64,000 nt of DNA, from contig CM049314.1 of assembly GCA_026874595.1 (NCBI GenBank), forward strand, positions 55,101,812-55,165,811, read 5' to 3'. The notes beneath the pieces were generated by a model. The model did not search any database, was not told the DNA's origin, and saw only the letters and a program-made list of their open reading frames with translations. Every line of letters starts with the position of its first letter. The stretch's first letter is position 1. Below, in pieces: positions 50,500 to 63,215 of this stretch. This DNA comes from Sipunculus nudus. Taxonomy: Eukaryota > Annelida > Sipuncula > Golfingiida > Sipunculidae. The translations under genes were made by a program, and so were the position numbers.

Positions 50500-52029
50500 G
50501 TGGGTGACTTTTTTATGTTCTCTGATTTTTATATACTTACATAGTTATGAATATCCATTGTATTCTCTGGTTATCACAGAAGAAATGTACATGTGAAAAT
50601 GACATGAAAGTTTACTTTTGCTTTAAATCTTTCACTAAGGTATACTTAGTTATTGGGCATATAAATATGAAGATGCTGGTGTGAATATCGATAATGTATA
50701 CGTTTTATGATGATTATGGTGATGATGACGAAACAGGAAGAGAGATGAGAAAAGGGAGAAAGAGGGTGAGGGGGCGAGCATATGTGGTAGAGACTTGGAG
50801 AAAGAGGGAAAGCCAGTTAATGTTTTTATCTCACCTTAGTCTGTAATTAACACACGTATTTTATAATTCGTGCTCTACTTTTGTTGACCTTAATATAAAC
50901 CATAATTTCTTTTTATATTTATCCAGTTTAATATATGTTTGTAAGTTCTAATTTGAAAAAAAGTATGGAGTCCTGGATTGGATGGGATTGTTCATTCATT
51001 TTGTACTAATGTGAATAATATTCTTTTGTGCAATTATTGAGCCTGTATACGAGGAAGGACATTAAAACTGGTCAGTAAGCAAAGTGACCACCGAGGCGTC
51101 TTTCAAATCAGACGATGCTCGTAAAAACTGACGTAATATATAGACCTGTCGCTTGTGTACAAACGCTTATCTTGTGTTTAATTCAGTCTGTACAATGACC
51201 ACAACAAGGGGCGTCCTACATGGTACTTTTATTAGCATATGTGAGTAGGAATTCAAAGGTGGCATTTAGCCATAAGTGGGGGAGCATAAAATTTTATGTT
51301 GTATTTTGGTGCATGTTGGTAGCACGTCACCCCCTTAAGTCGGCCGGAGTCGTCATTGAGTTTATCTTTGATCCCCCCGCTAACATACCTCATGTCCAAT
51401 ATATCTTCATATACCTGTGGTCAACCCTCCGCTAACGTACACACGGCGGGGCCGTTGACACTTGGGTTGATCGTTAAGTATGGGTTCTATACCCCGGCTG
51501 ACACCTTCACGTCTTTGATGCATATTCAATAGCAGGACATTTCGGTGTCGTTTTACAACTTGATGTGCGGCCTTGAGAAAAGGGGTAAAGGGGAGTGTAT
51601 CTTATAGCCCTTCCTATAACTTGCCCTTTATGATGACAACGTTGGGAAAAGGGGTCTTCAAAATTGCCCATATGCGATCATTTTCATTTTGTACCAAAAG
51701 AATAACGATCCTCTTTAAAGAAATATGTATCAAACTTCATGAAACTTTTTAAATATTTCCTTTAACACGTAATGTTAACGTAAATTTATTTCAACAAAAT
51801 TTTCACTTGACCTATGTAAATTATGCCTATAAAATTTGTAGAATTTCAAAGTGATGACACATTTTCTATACAAAAACTGTTATCCTCGCAGCTTCCTACT
51901 CGTGTGAGTTAATGTATGTCCAACAGAAATACATGTAATTAGACCCTCTGAAATATATATAATAAAGAATTTCTATACTGGTTTGGGTGTATGTACATTG
52001 TATACTGTACTATGTTATGTAGCGTCCTT

Positions 52030-52290
52030 ATGACTGAAACTGCATGGCTTCCTAGCATGTGCTTGGTTTCTTAAATACCTGATCTTCGTCTGATCACTCG
52101 GCGCAGTTCTTACGGTACTGTCGTGATCAAGAGGGATATTTACGGTACGGCTACACGACCCCATCGTCCACGTGGTTTGGACAAACGTTAACAAGACGAG
52201 AAGGGAGGGACGCAAACAGACCCCCGGGGACGCGGTGACGGGACCCCGGGCCACACAGACGCTTATTGTTGATCCGGCCACTTATCAGGG
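52030..52290. other. GC-rich island in Wnt11 intron 4
   Basis: About 260 bp of GC-rich, non-repetitive sequence with a perfect ccacgtgg palindrome at 52168-52175 and several cggtac and cccgg strings. The minus strand is open across it (52015-52281) but starts at GTG and resembles no known family. Confidence 0.3.
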
Positions 52291-54299
52291 CTATTGGCTT
52301 TGATCTGACTATATGTAGACCTCTTGAATCTACCGAGTATTGCCCAAATCACAGCGCTTGTTCACAGAAAATTCAAATATTTACCTAACTCAATCGACAA
52401 TATGCAAGCACTTCACGGCTAAATCCCTACAAAGATTCAATTATCCTGTTATAGTGATATGCTGTAGTTACTCGCGGATTATTTTGAATCCGTGTTGCGA
52501 CTTCCATCGTTCGTATTATAAGGTGATGTTTCATATTTATAAACTAATGTTTATTCAGACAGGTGGGTTTGCTTAAATTCGCACAAGAAACAATGATAAG
52601 TTCACGGTAAATATCAAAAAGTTAATGTTACTTCAGCATATAACATTTTTATAAGATAAAAATGAGGAAAGAAATACACAAAATATATAAGACTTAAAGG
52701 CCTATAAGACAATAATTAGACACTGCTCCGGTAGAATCGACTACGGCGTATGCCCCTGCAGCACCAACACGTGCATGCAGTCGCATAGTTTTATAAGAAC
52801 GCTCCAGATTTTATTATATCAGATATTACCTCGTAGACTTACTCAAGTTATCAGGTAAAAAGTTTATCTTTGGCTGCGATTAAGGATTCTGTTTGTATTA
52901 TCGTATAAAGTATTCCTTCCTGAAGTGAATCTTGACAAGATACCACATGCATTCCCAAAGGTACACTGAATTTACATCTTCTGCCATATACATATATGTT
53001 ATTTGTATCGGATGCTGATCAAATCATATATCACATGTTGAAACCATGGGTCTCATAATTATGGTAAAGTTATATAGGTTTCAGCTAAATTAATGATAGT
53101 AATATTTAGGTTTAATTTATGGTAAAAAATCGAAATTCATATATATTTCGAAGAACTATGTATAACTTCACAGTATAGGCTATGTTTGGTTTTATAATTA
53201 CGCTGACATTTAGAAACTATAAGTCCTCATCCTGCCGAGAAGACGTACATATAAAAGTATAGTAACTCTTGTCTATCTGCAAAATATGAATAAGAATTAT
53301 AAAATAAGAACTAAGAATTTTGACTAAATAGTACCAAGTACAGTTATTTAAAAAATGAGATATGGTTTGAATTTTATAAATTGCGCACGGTCAGACCAAG
53401 GTCGATCTCTTTTCATTATTCATGAGTTACTCAGGAGAAGTATTTGGTATTAAACTGATGCATTATTGCATCTTTATAAACTTGAAGGTAAATGACTGAA
53501 AAAAGAGTAAGCCTTCTTCGAAATAAAAAAATTACAAAAAGAGTAAAATTAGCGACAATTTCTCATTTTAATCACAGACTAAAAAAAGATGTTTCACATA
53601 CTACATATGTGTGTATAGATATATATAGCTCCCAAAGTCAGATCCATATGCATGGTAGATATGCCCCTGCCTTTACATGTTGTGACATGTTAGACATTTG
53701 CACACACAAAAATTGCAAAGTATCCCATTCTTGTTCTCATTTTTTTATAGCAGGAGATAAATGGATTATCTCGGAGCGGTTTCATTGAAAAAAGAGAAAC
53801 AATGAAGAAATGAGTGAATTAAGAGTAATTAGCGTCATTTTCAGTAAATCATCAAACAAAATTGACTCTTTTAAAAGAAAATTGTGATTAGGCAGGCCTA
53901 AAATAAATGAAAAATTTCTACAGTGAGTCATATTATTCGGCATTTCCTCAACCACGAAGCCTATAACAGCTTATACAATGTATTGTATTCAGTTACACAT
54001 GAGGCGCAGTCTTTCACTGTTTTTATCAAGGGGGAATTTCTGGTATACTTGTGCATTTTGAATAAGTCATACAATGATGCTGGCTAGCCGGGGGTCGGAA
54101 GTACAATAAACGTAATTTCCGTTCTGGATGGAGGAAAAAAAAAACGTTGAGCAACAAATTCCCTTCATAATCTGTCCATCTTATATCCTCTCAGAGCGGA
54201 TAAACACACTTGATCTAGCACTAAAACAAACGATAGGCCTGAAGCAATGTAAAATCTCTGGCCAGCTTTACACAACAGCCGCCCTGTCTTTATGTTTAC

Positions 54300-54470
54300 C
54301 CCTTCAACACTTAGCGGATTAATCTGCAGATAACTGCGGCCAGGGGCTCATGGGTAGTGCCCGGATATGTATATGTCGTAAAACAGAGATCTATATGTCG
54401 TAAAAAGAACATCTGCGTTACGTCCGCCATTTTGTATGACGTGCCACCCTGGAGTGCTATGTACTTGATG
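54300..54470. promoter_or_regulatory. Island with YY1- and CRE-type motifs in intron 4
   Basis: ccgccattttg at 54424-54434 (YY1-type, minus orientation) is followed within a few bases by tgacgtgcc and preceded by gttacgtcc. The short string tatatgtcgtaaaa occurs twice just upstream. Weak evidence of a regulatory site. Confidence 0.2.
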
Positions 54471-57400
54471 GTGCTATGTTTACATTTCTGAAATCTTTTG
54501 AGTTTAAAGAGGATAACATTATTTACAACAAACTTTTTATCATCATCAACACGCCTGCCTTTCTGTGTATAAATTTCGAACACTGCCTGCAGCAAGTTAT
54601 ATATTTTTTTTCAAACTTATGGCTTTCATGCCTTTGATAAAGAAAACAAATCCAAGATTTGATACACATACTGATTGTTTATAGGAGGAGTTCACATTTG
54701 AAAAAACAGTTCCTTGATAAATAAACCATCTGATGTTGTTAAGCATCGTTTTCACTTATGACGTACTCTTGGCTTATGTACTTACATGTTATAGACAATG
54801 GCTTTTAGTTGAGCCGAAAATGGACGAGTGTACATTTAAACGTAATCCTTCTGGGTAAGATTTTGTGTTCTTGTGTTAAACAAATTCATCTTTGTATATT
54901 TGTTAAACTCTATTTGGATTTCGTTCATTGATAGTTTTCTCATTTAAAGCATGATCTTAAGTTATACTGCCTAAAAATTGGAAAAGATTATTGGGTTCCC
55001 TATATATACATTTGACAAATATTGACAAACTACAAGGGTATTAGTTATTGTCACCGCGTTCGATTCCTATACCCCGACAAAATACATTTTGTTTCGATAT
55101 AACCTGTATTCTCTTTAACTGAATTATCAAAACCATCGATGTCTGGTGTTGTTATTGCGTATGCATGTACGGTTGGTCTCTGGTGAACTTTATGCACGTG
55201 TGTGTATGGATATGCTTTCATTTCCAGCCATGCAAAAGCCCATGATAAGATAAATGATTGGCTTGATTCGTTCGGTTTTCTTTAGACAGTTCCACTCCTG
55301 ATAAATAAACATGTAGTGTATTTCTATGATGCACCATGCATTCATACTCCTCCGTTTGTTACATGATGTTATTATATATTAAGACAAAGATGTTAGTGCG
55401 ACGGCAGTCGAATAAAAACATTATCATTCCAATGTAACTTTTTTTTCACTTTTCCAGTTTCACCGTACTATATAGTTTGGTTCTTTTCGCAGGGTACACC
55501 TTTCGCGACTTTTTCTTTCGAGTTTTACCAGTATTCCTTTTTGCCGTCTTACTAATCACAATCCATTATTTAATGAGTTAAATATATTAAATAATATGTG
55601 CCCAAAATCTGAATAATTGGACGGGGTTCCAAGGAATCATCAAACGAGTTGAAATATTTATCATTATTGGCAGACAATTTAAAAGATCTTATTTCATTTA
55701 TAACAGCAACCTTAGATCAACGAGTAACTTTTAAGATTTATTATTTTTTATAATGCAAATCGATTGGCTTTCGACATTTCTTCGACGATTGGTCCTCTTA
55801 TACACGAAGACTATTTCCTCAATTATTTTCCTGACGCGAATTTGAAACACAGTATACAAGTATTTAAGGATTCAGGTGTCAAATCAAAACAAGGTTACGA
55901 CAGGCTCACTCGCAGTGAGCAGCACGGTGTCTGTTACCAGCTTATGATTGGTAAACACAGCTTCTACAATACTGGACAGATATTTGTGGCTGAATATCAG
56001 GAAGATTGTCCTTGATGACCCAGTGATGGGGGCGTTTGATAATAATTTATCGCTGAGACTGATAAACTAGGAATACTTACGGCCCAGCCTGTGGCCACCC
56101 ATCCCAAACGGCCTCTGTTTTGATAACACTTCAGTATAGTGGTATCCGGAGGCTTAAATATCGTTTTATTTTTATGATCAGGCTTTTTGTTTAATGTCCC
56201 CATGTGCTTGGTTTCATGTTATGTAGGAGATAAGATCACTTTGTGCCCTGAAGAGTCCCTTTAATTTGACTGTATTAGTTGTTTAAACGAGTTTCTTGAA
56301 ATGGAATACGTGCATAACAAAAAAAAAATTAAAAATGTAAACAAAATTAGATATTGCTCCTTTATCCCCTGTGATACCGCGTAAAAAGTGTCTTTTCCAC
56401 AGTTGACAATGGGCTGTGTATAAAAACGTGTATAAAAGGATATTTTGTCCAAAGAAACAAAGTCTGTCTTGTACAGACAAAGCTGGATATAGGCAGAAGT
56501 TTCATCTAATGGTAATTTTCGTTGCGTCAAAGTAAATGTTTCCAATTCGTATCTTCAGATGCAGAGGCTAGCATAAATATAATTTTGGACGGTGATATAT
56601 ATTTTTCATATCGAATTACATTGTGCGCTTGACTACGAGAAAATATATTTTAGAACCGTGTTTTAGAACAATATGAGGCACTCCTTGATTAAATACAAAA
56701 CCGCAGAACTGACATGCAGAGGGAAATAATGTTAAAGTTACTTTATGAAGTCAGATATATATGCTCTGTATCTCACCCCTATACACTCTTTACTGGAGAT
56801 TTGCATACGGGAGGCCATCTTGGCTTAAGATCAAACAAAAGTATGCAGATAAAAAACCTTGATGAAGGCCGACGCCGGCAGGAACGCGGCATGTTGTAGT
56901 AAACAGACACGATACCGACGTCTTTTGTAGTGCCCCATTCTCCCCTCCAGTCATCAAAAGCTGTGAGCCACAGGACCTCCCTGAATTAGATTGTTTAAAG
57001 GTAGTTTCAAACTTCACAGAATGCTGTTTCATAGCGCTAATATCTCCAATTGTCCTCACAGTGTAACTGTTTATTTCACCACTTTGTATAAAACAGACTT
57101 GAACAATGCGTCTCTCTCTCCAGGTTTTAACGGAGTCAGAATAGAACGCTTGAAAACTGTGCCGGAATCCAACTTAATTTATTGCACAATATTAATATAA
57201 AGGATAAACGTAAAATCTGCTGTACATACTTATATCTCCTTCTCTCTGAGGAGACTGGTAAAGACAACGCATGTTCATCCCATTAAAAAAAACATGGGGT
57301 AAATAGCCCTGCCTTAACTTAACCATGTATGGAGGTCACATTACTTGGGCAATATCAAAGTACGCGTCCATGGGTATGAAAGCCGGGTGTGTATAGGGCT

Positions 57401-57733
57401 GGTATACCCTTTGCCTTAGTCATGGTTCAGACTTCACATGTATTTACTGTAAAAGGCACATAGCAACTCTTCTTTTCCGCTTGAAAAATAATCCGGGGTT
57501 AAAAAAACACCAACACTCTATGCTAAGTGTGTTACATATGCGATCCCTGTATACATATAAGTTTACTCGCAGCCATACAGATTTTGGTTGTCGAATATCA
57601 CCTGACTCCGAGTCTGCATGCTTTTCATTATGAGAAGACTATTTACTGGCATACATTAATATACAAAGACATCATGCACGGTTTGGGTTACTTACGACGC
57701 CGGCTCGATGAACAGCTACAGTACACTTTCAGC

Positions 57734-57745
57734 TGCGCATGCGCG
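57734..57745. promoter_or_regulatory. NRF1-type palindrome in intron 4
   Basis: tgcgcatgcgcg, a strong match to the NRF1 consensus, inside a modestly GC-rich patch. It may be a chance match. Confidence 0.25.
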
Positions 57746-58169
57746 GAGAGTAACATATATGCGATTGTTTATATTATCAACAATTAACCCCATGTCTGTA
57801 AGACCGGCACTCGTGTTACTCTGAGATGTTTGATGTGATTCAGGGCGTAGGGCTGTAAAGCTGGAACAGAAACATGTTCCCAAGTATGAAGGAATGTCAG
57901 ATCTAGAGAGATACAACAGAACACCCGCGTCTGACACTTTACGCTGACTCAGCGGTTTTCTTGTGAACCTTTGGAATAAAACTTCTTGGCGTTAAAATTA
58001 ACTGCCGTGCAAAGTTTCCAAATGTCAGCACTGAATGTCCAGCGAAGCCTATATTATAAAACTTAAATAATATAAAATGCTACTTTTTAATAGTTTTTTA
58101 TGGTCCTTATCCGAGGAATGATTTTCTTACCAAAATATTTGTGTTATTTTTATTTACATTACCGTTTCT

Positions 58170-58620
58170 GAGCCGATATTATTTTCTACATTTTTGCCAT
58201 ATTCTGTGTTTCCTTTTGATACAACAGTTTTGTTGTCTGATTTGATATTGCGTGTCGTCCCCTAAAGAAGAGACATTTATATGTCCTGTATTCTTGTAAC
58301 ATTTCGTGATTTCTTTTGTTTTGCGACTTCTGAAGCAATACGTGGGTGACATTTTGTGCTTTCTGTATCCGAACATAACATTTTGTGTTTTCTGGAACTA
58401 CATATCTCACTTCATGTTTTCTGTATCCGTGTATGTGATTTTTTAAAATTTATATATTTTGTTTTATCTTACAGATATAATTTTTTGGTGTTTTTTTTCT
58501 TCGAACACACCATTTTTTGTTTTTTTCATCAAGAAATCACATTTTGTTTTCTGTTGCATTTCACACTTGGCATTTTGTGTTTTCTATATGGATACCGGAC
58601 TTTTTGTGACACTATTTATC
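58170..58620 (+). repeat. Degenerate T-rich repeat before Wnt11 exon 5
   Basis: Loose units of about 30-40 bp around acattttgtgttttctgtat (for example 58350, 58379, 58540, 58571). It ends a few bases before the exon 5 acceptor and contains decoy pyrimidine tracts, including ttttatcttacag near 58474. Confidence 0.6.
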
Positions 58621-58632
58621 TTTTATTTTCAG

Positions 58633-58807
58633 ACAATGTAAGAAAGACGACAGAGGGTCCGGGGGCTGCGGTTCCATGTGCTGCGGACGGGGCTACACCA
58701 GCAATACGATTGAAGTTAAACAGCGCTGTGAGTGCAAGTACTACTGGTGCTGTTACGTCAAGTGTAAAACCTGCATCAAAACAGTTGAAATTAATAGATG
58801 TGTCTAA
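58633..58807 (+). CDS. Wnt11: Wnt11 last coding exon and stop codon
   Basis: Completes a split arginine codon and encodes 57 further residues ending EINRCV before TAA at 58805-58807. This is the cysteine-rich C-terminal Wnt domain: RQCKKDDRGSGGCGSMCCGR, then GY, QRCECKYYWCCYVKCKTC and the final cysteine two residues from the end. It holds 11 cysteines, bringing the four identified exons to 24, the full complement seen in typical Wnt proteins. The acceptor is ttttattttcag at 58632. Total recovered protein is 333 residues; with an expected 20-30 residue first exon this agrees with about 350 residues for Wnt11 in other animals. No frameshift or premature stop in any of the four exons. Confidence 0.95.
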
Positions 58808-59215
58808 TATAAGTAGAATAGAAATAAAAAAATCAAGGAAACTCTGAAATCGAGGAAGCGATACTCTCACGTGTGAAGATCAGGAGATTTTTTCGACACG
58901 CATCATGTTCGATAAATTTCGGACGCAGGAGTAATTCTTGCTTTATGGTCTCGGATCACGTGGGATCGCAAAGGTCATTGTGTGACCCGGAAGTGACGCC
59001 GATTGGAACGTTTTAATCTGATGACTTCTTTCTGTGCCTGGACTTGAATGGTGAAATAGGCACAGAGAAAGATACGTTTTCATATTGCAGAACATAGTAC
59101 ATGTACTTCTGTACACACCATTTAATAAAATGGTTGTATGTGCAAACACACCAAGTTCCTGACTGAAGAAAAACAGCGATATGGACGCTGAATAAAAAAA
59201 TGATCTTTACATGAT
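58808..59215 (+). other. Wnt11: Wnt11 3' untranslated region (end approximate)
   Basis: Begins after the TAA. Candidate poly(A) signals AATAAA are at 59124-59129 and 59191-59196. The second is followed about 45 bp later by a GT-rich stretch (gttggtttgagtttgt), the expected downstream element, so cleavage near 59210-59225 is favoured. AATAAA at 58823 is probably too close to the stop. A further AATAAA at 60593-60598 could mark a longer isoform. Confidence 0.55.
59191..59196 (+). terminator. Candidate Wnt11 poly(A) signal AATAAA
   Basis: Canonical hexamer about 385 bp after the stop with a GT-rich stretch shortly downstream. Alternatives are at 59124 and 60593. Confidence 0.5.
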
Positions 59216-59518
59216 CATGTTTAACCTGGTACTTTATTCTGTTGGTTTGAGTTTGTATTGGAGCGCCGGCAGGTGGCGGTAGTGACACAGGGTCCCTATT
59301 ATGAGACCATTTACACTTTGCAGTCTGGTATGTATTCAGATGCGTCTCATGTTTGATATTGTATATTATTTCTGTATGATAGTATGGCACAGTGCCGCAC
59401 ATGTAGGCCAGATTAGATCAAGGACATATGTTTTCGATTTAACTGCAGCAAAAAAACCTAGTCCCCTACGTATTGCCAGTGGCAGTTTGTTGCAGTTCAC
59501 GCTTTGTACACGTGATAA

Positions 59519-59536
59519 CACACACACACACACACA
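59519..59536. repeat. (CA)n microsatellite
   Basis: Short CA run followed by AT-rich sequence. Confidence 0.9.
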
Positions 59537-59600
59537 TATACAAATACGTTATATATATACATATATATATATTCTTTAGCAGACCTCAGTTTTGTACATT

Positions 59601-59770
59601 TGAACTGCCATACACTGCATGGGTTTTTCAACCCAAGATAAAGACAAAATGTTTTAACATACCTTACACTGCATATGGTTTTGAACCCAAGATAAAGGCA
59701 AAATGTTTAAACAAACCTTACACTGCATATATGCTTTTTAACCCAAGATAAAGACAAAATGTTTGAACAA
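59601..59770 (+). repeat. 55-bp tandem repeat, three copies
   Basis: Three units with ccttacactgcatat, then aacccaagataaagacaaaa and tgttt.aac. It lies about 400 bp beyond the favoured poly(A) site. The frame through it on the + strand is a repeat artefact. Confidence 0.9.
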
Positions 59771-62700
59771 ATTGTAACAAGATACTCTCTTTATTCACAA
59801 TATATCAGCAGCTCTGGTTGCTGTTTTTGAATCAGTGAGTGTTTTACAGGTAGGCCTTTCCAATACTGAAGTTCATGTAATCCCGTTTTCTCACATGCGA
59901 AGTCACGTGACTAGTTATTGTTATGTGTCACACTATCCCTGCAAGATTAGATTTGTAACACGGTAGTACGATTTGTTAATTTATTTTCAGTCATCGTATC
60001 GTTTTGTACCAGTTTCTCAGGAGATATCGTAGGATCTCCGTTCATGCTTACTGCGATTTCTGCTTAAATTTAGTACCTCTAGTGTAGAGTTTCTGCTTAA
60101 CTATTTTACTAGCTTTATAGAATTATAATCGCAAAACAAAGTGCGACATATGTCAAAACTGTAACGGTTTGTTAAATACAATCTCAATGTATGTCTGTCC
60201 CTTGTGTATTAACAAAACATCAATAAACATATTTAAATAATGAAATAGGACTTCAAGTAAAAAGGAATACCTGTAGATATTTTCGAAGCTTTTATTGCCT
60301 CGAGGTTTAATGTACACATATAGCGAAGGAGTTAGTTTACCTATATACATAAGAGGGATTGCTCTGTATTTCTTCAATGCACAACACATTGCATTTAATG
60401 ACATTCATTACCTCTTTAAAACTTTTAAATTATCATTGTTACCCGACATGTATCGCTGCACGACTCATTAAACTGTGCAGGAAGAAATCCACATATTTGA
60501 GACTTACATGTATTCTTTGTAAATAAAGGTTGTTGTGCGATGATATAAACTAGTGATATGCCAAGGAGCCTGAAACTGGTTTGAATGTATGCAATAAAGT
60601 AATTTAACTTTTATTTGGAAGTTTTCCGTTCTTTTTCTAAATCGACGATGCCAGCGCCGATGCACAGGTCTGGCTGCGTGTAAAATGACATTTTGTGCAG
60701 TCTTTTATATTTTAAAGTAATATTTTGTTCTTTCCATAATTTATGTTTAAACAAGGGACCCACGGGAAATGAAGCTCAGCTGATAATAATTATGATACGA
60801 TTCTTAACTGGGGAAGAGATATAGTCGGTTAGGGTATACATCACACGCTACTCTCACTTTAAAGATTTAAACCCTGTTCATAAAATTCATAAATTACAGT
60901 CGTCTTGTCTAAGAAGGGAAGTAGCCAGGATTTAAGGAAGGGGTGTATGGGGTGGTTGCAGGAACACTGCCGGCAAAATGGTCGTCACGAGTGTATACAT
61001 GTGAGTTTGTATGAGAGGGTTGAGATGGAATTAAAAAATGTAGATTCTGCCAAGAATCGGACTAGGTGTTGCAGATGAAAAGTGTACAGCAGTGAAATAT
61101 TTCTGATTCAATACAAAATGTTTGGTTGCCCGACTCCAATATGCAGTAAAATGGTTCAAAGTATTCATTCTAGAAATTAATAAACATAAAAATTAGGTGG
61201 CATAACCAGTCCTTTCCAGCTGTTATACTGATCAAATAACTTTTACGCATCCATAGAGCAATTATTGTTAATTATTGTACCGAATCATGCATAACTTTTA
61301 CAATTATTATTTTTAATGGCTGTCAGTTTTTTTAAACTCTGGGACATTGATTATGTGTGACTGAATGCAAAATTATACTGGGCTGAAATGAAATCGTGAC
61401 ATATCTGTCATTTATGGTCACCCTAATTTGCGTAAAAATGACAAAATTTAACATGGCGCCTCTCCAGTCATACACAAACCTATGACACTATCAAAATTTC
61501 ATAAACAAATTAAAATTTAATGCTAATGATGGTGCAAATTATAGTGCATCGGAATCTTTACAAGAAGGATTTTTTTCAGTGATAAAGATATTTCCAACGG
61601 GTAATTCGGCATATGTATTGTTTTATAATTAAAGTATATGTAAAAGTTAAACCCATAAAATATTTGCTTAAGAACGATGAATAATAAAAAGACTTTATTA
61701 TAGCATAAAAATTGTTGTTTCTAAACTTAGTTAAATTGCAGTTTGATCATACCATAGCTTTCTGAATCAATCAAATCGTAAGAAATTTCACTTTCGAGGG
61801 TTCAGAGCTGACGTTTCATAGGTGAAAAAAAGCTTCTTATAAAATTCTAGTGCAGTTGCCTTCTAATGCATGTGCAGTTTGAAATATTACACAGAAGTGC
61901 AGCATTTGTATTAAACAGATTATCAGTGGTTGAAGTTCAACCAGATACAATCAAAACTAACGCTATATGATATGACATTTTTCATTCAGTTTTCTTTCAG
62001 CCAAATTTGATTGCATGAAATATTGATTGGAACTACTTGATTGGAAATGCTATAACGGTACGATAAATACCAAGAGTCCATTTTACAAAGGCGTCTTCTA
62101 AAGTCATCTAAAGTCATACACACACACACCTATATATTATGTGCGCAACGTTGACTCTCCGCAACTTCAACATCGAAAATTAAACAGTTTGATATGTTTG
62201 CTGTAATGCACACATGATGTTATGTCTGTTACCAGATATCTGAGGAACGGCTGCAGCCTCGATCGTCAAATTTCACAGGAATATTGCATGACCATTTAAC
62301 TCCTGTGCGACTGTGTGCTGTAGGTGGCGCCTCCTCTGTTGAATTACTTTCAGCCGACTAAAATGGTCTTTTACTTTTATTTCAAGATAAGTCAAAGGTA
62401 TCAATATTTTGCTTTCCATACCAAAGTCAAATTTTCATTAGAGGAAATGGAACAAAACGAGTATAAATTCAGCCAAATTATATTCAAGATGGCGTCTTTA
62501 CTGATCATGTGACTGCTATGTGATTTTGAGCTGCAGGTGGCGCCACCTATGTTCCCTTACTTTCTCCTGGCGGAAATTATCATATATTCTTTTTCAAAGA
62601 AAAGTCATCAGTATTAAGTCAAAACAGTATTATCAATTTCGATTTTCTATAACAATAAATGATTTCGTAAAGGAGAAAAATTTAATGAGTGTAAATTGTG

Positions 62701-62805
62701 TCAACTTGTTTAGAAAAACGTGTCTTTACAGAACTTCAAATTTGGTCTGCCCCAAATTTTGACATTTCCATAATGTAAGCATACATGCATGATGTAATGT
62801 TTGCC

Positions 62806-62827
62806 ATATATATATATATATATATAT
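62806..62827. repeat. (AT)n microsatellite
   Basis: Short AT run. Confidence 0.9.
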
Positions 62828-63073
62828 TTTCGTTCCATTTTATGAATAAATATCGTGTCATTGTATGATAATATTTGATTCAGATTATTTGATCAGAGTG
62901 AATACTAGGGGTTAGTTGTCAGCACAGTGTTTACATAATTGACTGGTTTTTGTGGATAACGGCAATGGTCACTGACTGCTACATAAGCCAAATTTGATTC
63001 CCTGCTCAAAGGAGCACGAAATTTCGCGCGTCCGGTCGGACGCATAGACCCCCAGAACGATTGGGATTTCGAG

Positions 63074-63108
63074 CGTCACAGACGCTTACCCTCGCGTTCC
63101 TGAAAGCC

Positions 63109-63110
<2 letters not shown>
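63074..63110 (+). repeat. Dispersed 37-bp repeat, copy 2
   Basis: Second copy of 49037-49073. It is preceded by gcgtccggtcggacgc at 63028-63043, a 7-bp-arm perfect hairpin, and followed immediately by a long AT array. Confidence 0.75.
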
Positions 63111-63111
<1 letters not shown>

Positions 63112-63158
<47 letters not shown>

Positions 63159-63176
63159 ATATATATATATATATTT

Positions 63177-63207
<31 letters not shown>

Positions 63208-63215
63208 ATATATAT
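63112..63215. repeat. (AT)n microsatellite, interrupted
   Basis: About 100 bp of AT repeat with three ttt interruptions. Confidence 0.95.

Larger units (their letters stand above)
50500..58632 (+). other. Wnt11: Wnt11 intron 4 (phase 2)
   Basis: 8.1 kb GT-AG intron, the longest of those with both ends seen. GC-richer islands lie near 52030-52290, 54300-54470 and 57700-57960. The last 450 bp before the acceptor is a T-rich degenerate repeat. No nested gene was recognised. Confidence 0.9.

Noticed and set aside
55050-55070. gttcgattcc, a tRNA T-loop-like string
   Set aside because: Flanking bases do not form the T stem, and no acceptor, D or anticodon arm was found upstream.
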